A stretch of DNA of 64,000 nucleotides from Amarobacter sp964507025 (GCA_964507025.1 CAZDOK010000013.1:1-64000), one strand, 5' to 3'. Shown: positions 41,725-49,429, numbered from the stretch's first letter. A program made the numbers and translations. The notes: generated from the sequence alone by a model not told the origin.

Positions 41725-42177
41725 ATGCCCGAAGACAAGGACACCCTCATCGAGCACTTCCGGCAGATGCGCCGCGACTTGCTGGCCGCCATCGACGGCC
41801 TGGCGGACGATCAACTGACCGACCCCACCCTCGATGGCTGGTCAATCAAGGACCACCTTGCCCATCTCGCGCTCTGGGACGACCTGCGCTGGAGTGAGGT
41901 GACTCGCATCTCGGCCGGGCACGAGTCGGCGTGGCGTATGGCCGAGGGCCAGGACGCCATCTACAGCGACCTCGCCTACAGGCTACGCAAGAACCTTTCG
42001 GTCGCCCAGGTCCGCTGGGAACTCCACACGTCACACCAGCGCCTCATCGATGCACTCTCGGCCGCCACCGGACGGGGACTCTCTGCCTCGCTCTATGGCG
42101 AGGCAGCGCTGCCCAGCACTCACGAGGCCCAGCACACCGCCTGGATCAGTCGCTGGCGGAGCGAGAAACAAGCTTGA
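41725..42177 (+). CDS. DinB-fold protein
   Basis: 150 residues. Four-helix bundle with the metal-His pattern of DinB/YfiT proteins: DGLADDQLTDPTLDGWSIKDHLAHLALWDD (key WSIKDHLAHLALWD) and a C-terminal HEAQHTAWISRW (third His). Members are metal-dependent thiol transferases or unknown. A GGAGG ribosome-binding site precedes the ATG. A second DinB-type gene is at 46718. Confidence 0.85.
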   Translation: MPEDKDTLIEHFRQMRRDLLAAIDGLADDQLTDPTLDGWSIKDHLAHLALWDDLRWSEVTRISAGHESAWRMAEGQDAIYSDLAYRLRKNLSVAQVRWELHTSHQRLIDALSAATGRGLSASLYGEAALPSTHEAQHTAWISRWRSEKQA

Positions 42178-42237
42178 GTCGAGTGGACGGGCCCGGCACT
42201 GCCGCCCGACCCCTGCGCCCACCGGCCCGACTGCGTC

Positions 42238-42792
42238 CTACTTCACGCGGACGGCCTTCAGATCCGCCTGCGTGAACGAGTACAGCCCGCCCTCGTAAGG
42301 GAAGGACTCGCCGCCGATCGCCCATCCGCCGACGGCCGTCACGTCGATGTGAACCTTACCCGGCGCAAACTTGCCATCGGACGAGTACATCCACATCGGC
42401 TCACCAACCGGGAAGGGCGAGAGGGTGTACCAGCGGTACGGACCGGGCTGGTCCTTAATGTAACAGGCGCCAGCGATGGCTGAGTCATAGCTCACATGGA
42501 CGACCTTTGTGCGGCCCACGTACTGGTACGCATCCCAGTTGACATTCGTTAGCACCATGTCGGGCCTGTCCGCCGCGTCGGGGTAGGCTAGCTCAACCGC
42601 TTCCGTGCAGTCCCACCACCCCTCCACCTGGATCCCGCCATACTTGTTGACCCAGGCCTTGTCCGCGTAGGCGTCGAAGCTGGCTTCATCGGCATCCACC
42701 CCTCGTACCCCTGTGCCTGCGAGAGCCAAAATCACGGCCAGCACGCCGAGCCCCGCCCCTGTCCTCACCACACTTCTAGCAAAGCGCTTCAT
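42238..42792 (-). CDS. Predicted secreted protein of unknown function
   Basis: 184 residues from ATG 42792 (AAAGGGTG 6 bases upstream). Signal peptide: MKRFARSVVRTGAGLGVLAVILALAGTGVRG (key hydrophobic GLGVLAVILALAG). Mature part is rich in Tyr, Trp and Val with two cysteines (WWDCTE, GACYIK) that could form a disulfide. No family recognised. The codon region overlaps a leader that can form a stable hairpin. A longer frame to 43014 would destroy the signal peptide and is rejected. Confidence 0.75.
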   Translation of the reverse strand: MKRFARSVVRTGAGLGVLAVILALAGTGVRGVDADEASFDAYADKAWVNKYGGIQVEGWWDCTEAVELAYPDAADRPDMVLTNVNWDAYQYVGRTKVVHVSYDSAIAGACYIKDQPGPYRWYTLSPFPVGEPMWMYSSDGKFAPGKVHIDVTAVGGWAIGGESFPYEGGLYSFTQADLKAVRVK

Positions 42793-42867
42793 CACGCACC
42801 CTTTCTGCGCCAATGCTTTCGGCAGGCGGCGAGGCCGCCGCCTCTGGTGGCGCTTCCGTGATGAAGC
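42786..42867 (-). promoter_or_regulatory. Structured leader that can pair with the start codon
   Basis: On the minus strand, GCTTCATCACG in the leader (42867-42857) is fully complementary to CGTGATGAAGC (42796-42786), which includes the ATG at 42792. Between them a second hairpin, AGGCGGC and GCCGCCT (42824-42830 and 42837-42843), can form. This would hide the start codon until the structure opens. Confidence 0.5.
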
Positions 42868-42871
42868 TACG

Positions 42872-42926
42872 CCCGGGAGTCCTCGAGGTTGAGGGACATA
42901 AGGGTCCTCCATTCGAGTCTCCCGGG
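42872..42926. repeat. Nested inverted repeats upstream of the secreted-protein gene
   Basis: CCCGGGAG (42872-42879) and CTCCCGGG (42919-42926) flank CTCGA/TCGAG arms and an inner GAGGGAC/GTCCTC pair around ATAAGG. No T-run. It may be the end of the upstream SDR transcript or a regulatory site; about 240 bases of this gap carry no gene. Confidence 0.5.
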
Positions 42927-43032
42927 CCTGTCTCCTATCGCCTGACCGCGTTGGACTGACATTTGGAAGCACAGTGCCAGTGCGTCCCCGCGTCAGCCAA
43001 CCGATCCGTGGCACCGAGATGGAACGAGCCCC

Positions 43033-43977
43033 CTACTTTCCCTCCGCCGGTTTCGGGTTCACCACACCGGCGCCCAGCGTGCTCGGGAATACCTTCGCCA
43101 GCGAGTCGAGGTCCCAGCCACCCTCTTTGTAGATGGTGCGCTCGCGCTGCGGCAGGCTCATCAGGCTGATCTCGTTGCCACCCACGATGAAGTCGCGGCC
43201 ATTGATATTGGCCGCCTCGTCGAAGCAGAGGTAGGTCACGAGCGGCGCCACGAGCTCCGGCGCCATCGCCGCGATCCCCACCACCGCCTGTTCGGTCGGC
43301 GTCGCCGGCGCTGCTGTCCCGCTCGCCGCCAGCTGCTGGCGGCGCACCCGGGCGGCCTCCATCTCCGGGCTCAGCGTCAGCCGTGTCGCCGCGCGCGGCC
43401 GGATCGCATTGGCGGTCACGCCGTATTTGCCCAGGTCGAGTGCCAGCGTCCGCGTCAGCCCTACGATGCCCTCCTTCGCCGCCGCGTAGTTCGCCTGGCC
43501 CAAATTGCCCAGCCCCGACTCCGAGGACGTGTTCACGATCCGGCCGCTCCGCTGCTGCCGCATCACTATCGATGCGTGCCGGGTGATGGTGAAGTGCCCC
43601 TTCAGGTGCACCGCGATCACCGCATCCCACTCCTCTTCGGTCATGTTGAAGATGATCCGGTCGCGCAGGATGCCTGCGTTGTTCACCAGGATGTCGAGTC
43701 GCCCGAACGTGTCCAGCGCCTGCTTCACCATGGCCTCGCCATCAGCCATCGAAGCGACGTTTCCGTAGTTCGCGACCGCGTCGCCGCCCATGTCCTTGAT
43801 TTCCTGGACAACCTCGTCCGCGGGCGATGTTGCGCCGCCGTCGCCGGCCGTGCTCCCGCCGAAGTCGTTCACCACGACCTTCGCGCCTTCTTTCGCGAGG
43901 AGCAGCGCCTCGCCCCTCCCGATGCCACGGCCCGCACCCGTGACAATAGCGACTCTGCCTGCAAGCCTTCCGGCCAT
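43033..43977 (-). CDS. SDR family oxidoreductase, MFE-2-like
   Basis: 314 residues. Rossmann dinucleotide loop TGAGRGIGRGEALLLAKEG, NNAGILRD, catalytic NTSSESG and YAAAK. The cofactor region VVVNDFGGSTAGDGG matches 3-hydroxyacyl-CoA dehydrogenases of peroxisomal multifunctional type. The last 60 residues (ISLMSLPQRERTIYKEGGWDLDSL) and end GVVNPKP are an extension also present in the SDR at 60751. ATG has CCAGGAG upstream. Confidence 0.9.
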   Translation of the reverse strand: MAGRLAGRVAIVTGAGRGIGRGEALLLAKEGAKVVVNDFGGSTAGDGGATSPADEVVQEIKDMGGDAVANYGNVASMADGEAMVKQALDTFGRLDILVNNAGILRDRIIFNMTEEEWDAVIAVHLKGHFTITRHASIVMRQQRSGRIVNTSSESGLGNLGQANYAAAKEGIVGLTRTLALDLGKYGVTANAIRPRAATRLTLSPEMEAARVRRQQLAASGTAAPATPTEQAVVGIAAMAPELVAPLVTYLCFDEAANINGRDFIVGGNEISLMSLPQRERTIYKEGGWDLDSLAKVFPSTLGAGVVNPKPAEGK

Positions 43978-44116
43978 GTTCCTGGTTCTCCTGGAGTGGT
44001 GTTGTCCCGAGGCCATCAGCACCGCCGACGCGGTAGTTCAGGCCTGCTGAACGAGCGTGCCAACTCTAGCAAAGCCCGCGCCGGATGTCCCCCGGGCCCG
44101 CTTGCCGAACACCGGC

Positions 44117-44122
44117 TACGAT
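44117..44122 (+). promoter_or_regulatory. -10 box for leaderless transcript
   Basis: TACGAT ends 7 bases before ATG 44130; predicted start is one base before the start codon. Confidence 0.45.
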
Positions 44123-44129
44123 CGCGGCG

Positions 44130-44882
44130 ATGCCCACGCTCCTGGCGATCATCCCCCACCCCGACGACGAGTCCTACAGCTTCGCCGGCACCATCGCGCT
44201 GGCTGCCCGAGCTGGCTGGGACTGCTACGTCGAATGCGCCTCGTTCGGGGAGCGCGGCAAGCGCCACGATGGCGGCCCAACGGCACCGGGCGATGTGGCC
44301 GTTGCGCGTGAGGCCGAGCTACGGGCCTCGTGCCGCGTGCTCGGCGCCCATCCTCCCCGGTTCTGGGGTCTGCCGGATGGCGAGCTTCGGCATCACCGGG
44401 GAGAGCAGCCACATATCGTCCGGATCATCGATCGCCTCCGTCCCGCGGTGATCCTCGCGCTCGGCCCCGACGGCGCCTATGGCCACCCCGACCACATCGC
44501 CCTCCACCGCTGGGTATGGGCAGCGTGGCAGTCGTTGCCCGCTGGCCGCCCGGCGTTGCTGTACGCCGCGTTTCCAACCGGCCTGTTCCTCCCCCAGTAC
44601 GAAAAGTGCATCGGCATGATGGGCACACCGCCCCAACCGCCCAGGTCTGCCATCGGCGCTGCCCCATGGCACTACGACGTGCCCATCGCCTCTGTCCGCG
44701 AAACCAAGCTCGCGAGCATCCGCGCCCATCGCAGCCAGCTGCCCGGGGGCGACCCCGAAGCGCTCTTTCCCCCCGGCATTGTCGCCGCCCTGCTCGACCG
44801 CGAGCGCTTCTGCGACGCGGGCGGCGTGGCCGACCCGGCCGTGACGGTGCTGCTCGGCCGCCTCCGTGCGGAACATTCCTGA
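44130..44882 (+). CDS. PIG-L/LmbE-type deacetylase
   Basis: 250 residues. LAIIPHPDDESYSFAGTIALAARAG contains the zinc site PHPDDE, and DGAYGHPDHIALHRW the second site HPDH. The family includes MshB, BshB and LmbE, which deacetylate N-acetylglucosamine conjugates. The exact substrate is unassigned. ATG chosen by TACGAT 7 bases upstream; a longer frame upstream has no support. Confidence 0.9.
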   Translation: MPTLLAIIPHPDDESYSFAGTIALAARAGWDCYVECASFGERGKRHDGGPTAPGDVAVAREAELRASCRVLGAHPPRFWGLPDGELRHHRGEQPHIVRIIDRLRPAVILALGPDGAYGHPDHIALHRWVWAAWQSLPAGRPALLYAAFPTGLFLPQYEKCIGMMGTPPQPPRSAIGAAPWHYDVPIASVRETKLASIRAHRSQLPGGDPEALFPPGIVAALLDRERFCDAGGVADPAVTVLLGRLRAEHS

Positions 44883-44904
44883 GCCGTGCGGCGTCTGGAA
44901 GGTT

Positions 44905-45117
44905 ATGCGGTGGTTGGTGCGGTGCGGGCTGGTTTGGGCTGCGGTGGCTGCCCTTGCTGCTGCCCCGGCTACGCTCCACGCGGCGGGGCTCGAACCGGCT
45001 CCAGATCCGGGGGTTGCGTCGTCGCCCGTGCCCTACCTGGTGCTGTTTGGCGGCGGCTTCCTGTTGCTCAGCTTCGTGCTGATCCTCATCGGGCCACGCA
45101 ACGACCGCCGGCGCTGA
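44905..45117 (+). CDS. Small two-segment membrane protein
   Basis: 70 residues from ATG 44905. An N-terminal signal or helix (LVWAAVAALAAAPATLHAA) and a C-terminal helix (YLVLFGGGFLLLSFVLILIG) followed by RNDRRR, separated by a short Pro-rich loop. Nothing else identifiable. Starts 22 bases after the deacetylase stop, probably co-transcribed; stop abuts the stop of the next, opposite-strand gene. Confidence 0.5.
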   Translation: MRWLVRCGLVWAAVAALAAAPATLHAAGLEPAPDPGVASSPVPYLVLFGGGFLLLSFVLILIGPRNDRRR

Positions 45118-45750
45118 CTAACCGGCGGGTTCGTCGACGCAGATGGCCTGCACCTCCATGTCCCAGTCGCCGCCATAGGGCGTCAGTTCCGTCGCAACTC
45201 CTATCCAGCCCCCGGGCAGCCCATCCTGGCGATGCAATGAGGGCCGGGATGCGATGAGCGCCACCGAACCCGTGGTCATCGTGGAGAGGCTCACCCCGCC
45301 CGAGATGGCGACCTTGCCGGCCGGGCAATCCACGCCGAGAACCCGCCAGGTGCTGGAATCGCGCACGCTGAGCTTGGTCACTATCTCCAGTCCGGCTGCC
45401 GGGCCAGCCCCATCCGCCCCGGATGGGCCCTGAGGGCCGGTCTCCCCGCGCTCGCCCCGCTCACCACGTTCTCCCTGTGGGCCCTGGGGGCCGGGCGGCC
45501 CCTGCGGCCCCTGTTCGCCATTGGCGCCCGGTAATCCGGGAAGGCCCGGCGACCCTTGTTGGTTCCAGCTCAGCCGGGTCTCTGGCTTCCGGCACGCCAC
45601 GTCCGCGGCGACAACCCGGAGCTGGCCGTTGGGCCCGGCACATGCATGGATGACGGCCCACTCTCCTTCGGAAGAGGTTGCAGCAATCGCGATCGGGACG
45701 CTGGCCCCCAGTGCCAGGGCCACAGCCAACGAAACAAGATGCGCTCGCAC
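45118..45750 (-). CDS. Secreted collagen-like repeat protein
   Basis: 210 residues from GTG 45750. Signal peptide (LVSLAVALALGASVPIAIA), a 40-residue head with two Cys (C37, C53), then 17 uninterrupted Gly-X-Y triplets, residues 66-116 (GSPGLPGLPGANGEQGPQGP... in part), and a globular tail with a disulfide candidate (GVDCPAG, AICVDEPAG). Such proteins trimerise as a collagen helix. Triplets rich in Pro-Gln and Glu-Arg (GERGERGER) suit a heat-stable helix. Confidence 0.9.
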   Translation of the reverse strand: MRAHLVSLAVALALGASVPIAIAATSSEGEWAVIHACAGPNGQLRVVAADVACRKPETRLSWNQQGSPGLPGLPGANGEQGPQGPPGPQGPQGERGERGERGETGPQGPSGADGAGPAAGLEIVTKLSVRDSSTWRVLGVDCPAGKVAISGGVSLSTMTTGSVALIASRPSLHRQDGLPGGWIGVATELTPYGGDWDMEVQAICVDEPAG

Positions 45751-45872
45751 AGTCGAACTCCGGGCATGCCTTTTCCGACGCTACGGCATGCATCGCGGGC
45801 GCATGAGGTGCCATTCCCGGGGACAGTGGGCGTCAGCGCGGGAATCGGGTCGCCAGCATGGAGCCACGCGGT

Positions 45873-46502
45873 TCACTTCCGGTTGAAACGGTTCCCCGCG
45901 GCTTCCGGACCGTCGAGCACAATTGCCTCCACCGCATCCGCCGCGTATTCCACCGCCGCGTCGAGCGCTTGCTTGTCCGCGCCATGTGGTACGCCCAGCA
46001 CCCACTCCGAGACGACCTCGGGGTCCCAGCTCGGTTCGCCGTTCACCGTGGGCCGCCCGATCCCCACCCGCACCCGCACAAACTCGAGTCCTGCCGCCTG
46101 CCCGATGCTCTTGAGGCCGTTGTGCCCCCCGTGCCCGCCACCCGCCCGGATCCGTAGCGCCCCGACGTTCAGGTCAAGCTCGTCATACAGCACGATCGTG
46201 TGCTGGATGTCGCAGCCCGTCCATTGCAGCGCCTGCGTGACTGCCCTGCCGCTCAGGTTCATGAAGGTCTTCGGCTTCACCAGCGCGACCCTCTGTCCCG
46301 CAAGCTCTCCGACCCCGATGTGCATCAGGCTGCCGGTGGCCTTCGGCTGCGTGTGCGCGCGTTTCGCCAGGGTGTTTACCACCCAGAAGCCGACGTTGTG
46401 ACGCGTGCGCGAGTACTGCTCACCCGGGTTGCCCAACCCCACGATGAGCCAGTCCGCCGCGAACCGCGGACCGCCGCCACCCAGCAGCTTGCGAAACGCC
46501 AT
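45873..46502 (-). CDS. pth: Peptidyl-tRNA hydrolase
   Basis: 209 residues. Frees peptidyl-tRNA that drops off ribosomes. WLIVGLGNPGEQYSRTRHNVGF contains the catalytic His region, KPKTFMNLSGRAV and the substrate residues IVLYDELDLNVGALRIRAGGGHGGHNGLKS (key DELDL and GGHGGHNGLKS) are conserved. Ten or so residues precede the family start. CAAACT lies 6 bases before the ATG. Confidence 0.96.
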   Translation of the reverse strand: MAFRKLLGGGGPRFAADWLIVGLGNPGEQYSRTRHNVGFWVVNTLAKRAHTQPKATGSLMHIGVGELAGQRVALVKPKTFMNLSGRAVTQALQWTGCDIQHTIVLYDELDLNVGALRIRAGGGHGGHNGLKSIGQAAGLEFVRVRVGIGRPTVNGEPSWDPEVVSEWVLGVPHGADKQALDAAVEYAADAVEAIVLDGPEAAGNRFNRK

Positions 46503-46563
46503 GCCACGAGTTTGCCGGACTACGCACTTTCAGTCCCTTTGCCCGGACGGGTATCAGTTCCGG

Positions 46564-46569
46564 TACGAT
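46564..46569 (+). promoter_or_regulatory. -10 box for leaderless transcript
   Basis: TACGAT ends 6 bases before GTG 46576, so the predicted start equals the first base of the start codon. Confidence 0.4.
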
Positions 46570-46575
46570 GGCCCG

Positions 46576-46731
46576 GTGCTCGACTTCGCGTTCGAATGGC
46601 TCTTCGGCACGCTCTATGGTGGGCTGATCATGTTCGCGGCCCTGCTCGCCGCCATCCCCTATGGCATCTGGCAGGGCATCAGGCGCCTGGGCGCATGGAT
46701 CAGGGGAGGGAGTCCTCGTGGCAACAGCTGA
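46576..46731 (+). CDS. Small membrane protein
   Basis: 51 residues from GTG 46576. One hydrophobic helix (GGLIMFAALLAAIPYGIWQG) with aromatic residues and a basic end (IRRLGAWIRGG). The start is supported by TACGAT 6 bases upstream and by short, codon-biased reading frame; a longer frame upstream crosses the pth start. Its last 14 bases overlap the DinB-fold gene, which may be coupled to it. Confidence 0.5.
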   Translation: MLDFAFEWLFGTLYGGLIMFAALLAAIPYGIWQGIRRLGAWIRGGSPRGNS

Positions 46732-47287
46732 ACAGGTCACCGAACTCAAGCGGAAGATGGCCACTGAGCGCGCCGCGCTCATCGCCGCCGCATCGGGCCT
46801 TTCCCCGCAGGATGCCCTCCGCGTTCCCGTCGATGCCGAGGGCGAAGAGCAGTGGACCGCTCTCGAACAGCTCGCTCACCTGCTCGAAATGGAGCGAGCC
46901 TATGACTCCTGGGTCCGCGCCGCCCTTCGCGATGACAACCCCGATACGTCCAGGGTGCCCGTTGCACCCGTCGCCATCCCCATCGAACACGCGAACAGCC
47001 ACACCGTCGCCGAACTCCTCCGCGCCCTCGAACTGGAACGTGCCTACACCCTCGGACTCATCGACGGCATCCCGCTCGACTCCTTCGAACGCACCGCCAC
47101 GAGCCCGATGTTCGGCACCCTCACCGTTCTCCAGTGGCTGCGATCGTTCTATCGGCACGACCGGCAGCACGCGGCGCAGATCCAGGGCCGGCAGAGCGAC
47201 TACAAGCCATCGTTCGTCGGCAAAGAGCCCAATCAGCGCAGGGCCCGCATCGAGCTCGTCGCGCGCCGGGAACTGCGCGGGACCTAA
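46718..47287 (+). CDS. DinB-fold protein
   Basis: 189 residues from GTG 46718 (GGGGAGGG 7 bases upstream). Helical bundle with WTALEQLAHLLEMERAYDSWVR in the first half and SFYRHDRQHAAQIQGRQ at the end, a DinB-like His pattern. Lower similarity to the model than the gene at 41725. Substrate or role unknown. Stop overlaps the opposite-strand gene by four bases. Confidence 0.75.
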   Translation: MATAEQVTELKRKMATERAALIAAASGLSPQDALRVPVDAEGEEQWTALEQLAHLLEMERAYDSWVRAALRDDNPDTSRVPVAPVAIPIEHANSHTVAELLRALELERAYTLGLIDGIPLDSFERTATSPMFGTLTVLQWLRSFYRHDRQHAAQIQGRQSDYKPSFVGKEPNQRRARIELVARRELRGT

Positions 47288-47448
47288 GCGCTCAGGCGCT
47301 CGGCATTCCGGCGCGGAAGTGGTTCGAGCCGCGTGGGCACCACAGCTCGCTTGCCGCACCGCTCGCACTCGCGGACTCGGATCGCCCTCGCCTGGACATT
47401 CACGAAGTACTTCCAGCGATGCTCACAACTGACGTAGTGCTGTTCCAT
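47284..47448 (-). CDS. Small protein with possible zinc site
   Basis: 54 residues from ATG 47448 (a GTG at 47466 would add six). Contains SCEHRWKYF and RECERCGKRAVV; CxxC plus the upstream C and H may bind zinc. Basic at the C-terminus. No family recognised. Next to divergent promoters of the PHP gene. Confidence 0.45.
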   Translation of the reverse strand: MEQHYVSCEHRWKYFVNVQARAIRVRECERCGKRAVVPTRLEPLPRRNAERLSA

Positions 47449-47542
47449 GCCCTCACGCTGGCACACCCGGATGAACGCAATGTTTCCACCGTGCGAACGT
47501 TCCGCGATCAGCCACGCGGCCCATCGTCAGTGGTGCCCCGCG

Positions 47543-47572
47543 TTGCCCCCGTAGCGGAGGGGTGGCTATAGT
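47543..47572 (+). promoter_or_regulatory. Promoter of the PHP-domain gene
   Basis: TTGCCC (47543-47548), 18-base spacer, TATAGT (47567-47572). Transcription start about 47579, nine bases before the ATG. Confidence 0.55.
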
Positions 47573-47587
47573 AGCCGGCAGTCTGCC

Positions 47588-48265
47588 ATGCTCATCGACC
47601 TCCACAGCCACACTTGGCCCCGCTCCCACGATAGCGTTCTCAACCCTGACGACCTGATCGTCCGGGCGAAGGCGGCCGGCCTCGATGCCATCGTTTTCAC
47701 CGAGCACGACACCGTCTGGGATTACAAGGCGATCGAGGAGCTGCGCGCCAAGCACAACTTCCTTGTGCTCGCGGGAGTCGAAATCAGCACCGACGACGGC
47801 CACATCCTGGCGTTCGGCATCGATAAGTACGTCTTTGGCATGCATCGTTCGAAGGAGCTCGCCAGCTACGTCGAGAAAGTGGACGGCGCCATGGTGGCCG
47901 CCCATCCCTACCGGCGCCAGATGCCCTGGTTCAGCCGCAACGACGATGAGTACAAGGCTGCCCTCGAAAAGGCGTCGCGCAACCAGGCGTACCAGTACGT
48001 CCAGGCGCTCGAAGAGTTGAACGGCCGCGGCAGCGACAAGGAAAACGAGTTCTCCCGCCGCCTCGCTGACATGATGCAGCTCCCGGGCACCGGCGGCACC
48101 GACTCCCACGCCATCAGCGACGTGGGTAAGTGCGCAACCTACTTCGAAGCTGACATCCGCGACGAACGCGAGCTCATCGACGCCATCAAGTCCGGCCGCT
48201 TCTATGCCGTCGACCTCCGCTCCGGCAAGCCAATCCCCGTTCGCGCCCTCCCGAGCGAAGCTTAG
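47588..48265 (+). CDS. PHP domain metallohydrolase
   Basis: 225 residues. Metal-site motifs of PHP phosphoesterases: DLHSHTWPRSHDS, VFTEHDTVWDY, GVEIST, MVAAHPYRR and TGGTDSHAISD. This includes relatives of histidinol phosphatase and DNA polymerase PHP domains; the substrate is not known. Short leader after a good promoter, no clear Shine-Dalgarno (ACTATAGTAGCC only). Confidence 0.88.
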   Translation: MLIDLHSHTWPRSHDSVLNPDDLIVRAKAAGLDAIVFTEHDTVWDYKAIEELRAKHNFLVLAGVEISTDDGHILAFGIDKYVFGMHRSKELASYVEKVDGAMVAAHPYRRQMPWFSRNDDEYKAALEKASRNQAYQYVQALEELNGRGSDKENEFSRRLADMMQLPGTGGTDSHAISDVGKCATYFEADIRDERELIDAIKSGRFYAVDLRSGKPIPVRALPSEA

Positions 48266-48300
48266 CTGTCATCCGGCGAATCGCCCCGCTTGCGCTTCGC

Positions 48301-48329
48301 TTCACACACGAGGGTACCGATAGTAGTAT
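48301..48329 (+). promoter_or_regulatory. Promoter of the ferredoxin gene
   Basis: TTCACA (48301-48306), 17-base spacer, TAGTAT (48324-48329). Start near 48336, leaving a 48-base leader with AAGGAG before ATG 48384. Confidence 0.6.
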
Positions 48330-48383
48330 GCGGAAGCCCGAGTGGCTTGAACGCAGCACCCGACGGGAAGGAGCCATACTCGC

Positions 48384-48671
48384 ATGACTTACGTCATCAC
48401 CAGCCCTTGTATCGATGTCCAGGACCAGGCCTGTGTCGAGGTCTGCCCTGTGGATTGCATCCATTTCGACGAAGGCGACGACCGCATGCTCTACATCAAT
48501 CCTGATGAGTGCATCGACTGCGGCGCCTGCGAACCCGCTTGCCCCGTGACCGCTATCTTCGCTGAAGACGACGTGCCCTCCGAGGGGGAACCCTTCAAGG
48601 AGATCAACGTCCTCTGGTACAGCGACAAGGCCGCGGCCCGCGCCAAGGTTGCCGACATCAAGCCCGCCTGA
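48384..48671 (+). CDS. fdxA: 7Fe ferredoxin (FdxA type)
   Basis: 95 residues. Cysteines C9, C17, C21, C25, C43, C46, C49, C53 match the 7Fe-8S pattern: a [3Fe-4S] set (C9, C17, C53) and a [4Fe-4S] set (C21, C43, C46, C49). SPCIDVQDQACVEVCPVDCIH and ECIDCGACEPACPV are quoted in part. Possible electron partner for the aldehyde oxidoreductase, though the genes are 29 kb apart. Followed by a terminator. Confidence 0.93.
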   Translation: MTYVITSPCIDVQDQACVEVCPVDCIHFDEGDDRMLYINPDECIDCGACEPACPVTAIFAEDDVPSEGEPFKEINVLWYSDKAAARAKVADIKPA

Positions 48672-48704
48672 TCCGCTCCGCGGTAAGGCCGCAGACTTCG
48701 CCTG

Positions 48705-48730
48705 AGCCGCCCTCCCCAGGGCGGCTTTCG
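48705..48730 (+). terminator. Terminator after the ferredoxin gene
   Basis: AGCCGCCCT (48705-48713), loop CCCC, AGGGCGGCT (48718-48726), then TTCGG. A 9-bp perfect stem; the T-run is short. Confidence 0.7.
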
Positions 48731-48753
48731 GTTGCTCCGCGCAGCCCAGGAAC

Positions 48754-48781
48754 TTGACCGTGCCAGCCTTCCGGCTAGATT
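48754..48781 (+). promoter_or_regulatory. Promoter of rplY
   Basis: TTGACC (48754-48759), 16-base spacer, TAGATT (48776-48781). Predicted start about 48788, just before the leader hairpin. Confidence 0.65.
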
Positions 48782-48790
48782 GAAAACGTT

Positions 48791-48818
48791 GCGCCACGTA
48801 TTGAGCGTGGCGCGGAGG
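48791..48818 (+). promoter_or_regulatory. Leader hairpin and ribosome-binding site of rplY
   Basis: GCGCCACG (48791-48798), loop TATTGAG, CGTGGCGC (48806-48813), an 8-bp perfect stem, directly followed by GGAGG (48814-48818) and ATG 48830. The stem abuts the ribosome-binding site, so it could hold or expose it. Confidence 0.5.
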
Positions 48819-48829
48819 ATGTCCCCAAC

Positions 48830-49417
48830 ATGGCTGAACGCGTAACGATCCAGGCGGCGCCCCGCGCCGTCCTCGGCAAGAAAGTCCGCCATCTCCGCCG
48901 GCAGGGCAGGCTCCCCGGCAATGTGTATGGCCGCGGCATCGAATCCCGCGCGATCGACATCGACGCGCGCGAGTTCTCACGCACCATCAAGTCCGCCGGC
49001 CTTCGCGCCATGATCGAACTCAGCGTCGATGGCGAAAAGGCTCCCCGCTACGTCATCCTGCGCGGCATGGAACGGGCGGGCGGTACCGGCGACCCCATCC
49101 ACGTCGATTTCTTCCAGGTTGATCCGAGCGTCCCCATCCAGGCCAACGTTCCGCTTCGGCTTGTCGGCGAAGCGCCGGCCGTTCGCGACCTGGCAGGCAC
49201 ACTCCTCCCTGGCCTCGACGTCGTCTCAGTCCGCTGCCTGCCGCTCGCGATCCCGGACTCGATCCCGGTGAATCTCTCCGGACTCAATAGCTTCGATGTC
49301 AGCCTCACCGTCGCCGATGTCGACCCCGTTGAGGGTGTCGAAATCCTGACCGACCCCGCGATCGTTGTGGCTACGGTGAACCCGCCGCGCATTCGCGGTG
49401 GCGCGAACGCCGGCTAG
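48830..49417 (+). CDS. rplY: 50S ribosomal protein bL25 (CTC form)
   Basis: 195 residues. Two-domain CTC form: VTIQAAPRAVLGKKVRHLRRQGRLPGNVYG (key GKKVRHLRRQGRLPGNVYG) and the C-terminal beta domain with HVDFFQVDPSVPI and VNPPRIRG. Binds loop E of 5S rRNA; some members are stress-linked. Own promoter and hairpin leader rather than a ribosomal operon. C-terminal part is shorter than in many homologues but complete. Confidence 0.95.
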   Translation: MAERVTIQAAPRAVLGKKVRHLRRQGRLPGNVYGRGIESRAIDIDAREFSRTIKSAGLRAMIELSVDGEKAPRYVILRGMERAGGTGDPIHVDFFQVDPSVPIQANVPLRLVGEAPAVRDLAGTLLPGLDVVSVRCLPLAIPDSIPVNLSGLNSFDVSLTVADVDPVEGVEILTDPAIVVATVNPPRIRGGANAG

Positions 49418-49429
49418 CCAGTTCTCCGC

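Noticed and set aside
42793..43014. Longer frame for the secreted protein starting at 43014
   Set aside because: It places a signal peptide internally and crosses the structured leader; ATG 42792 has a good ribosome-binding site.
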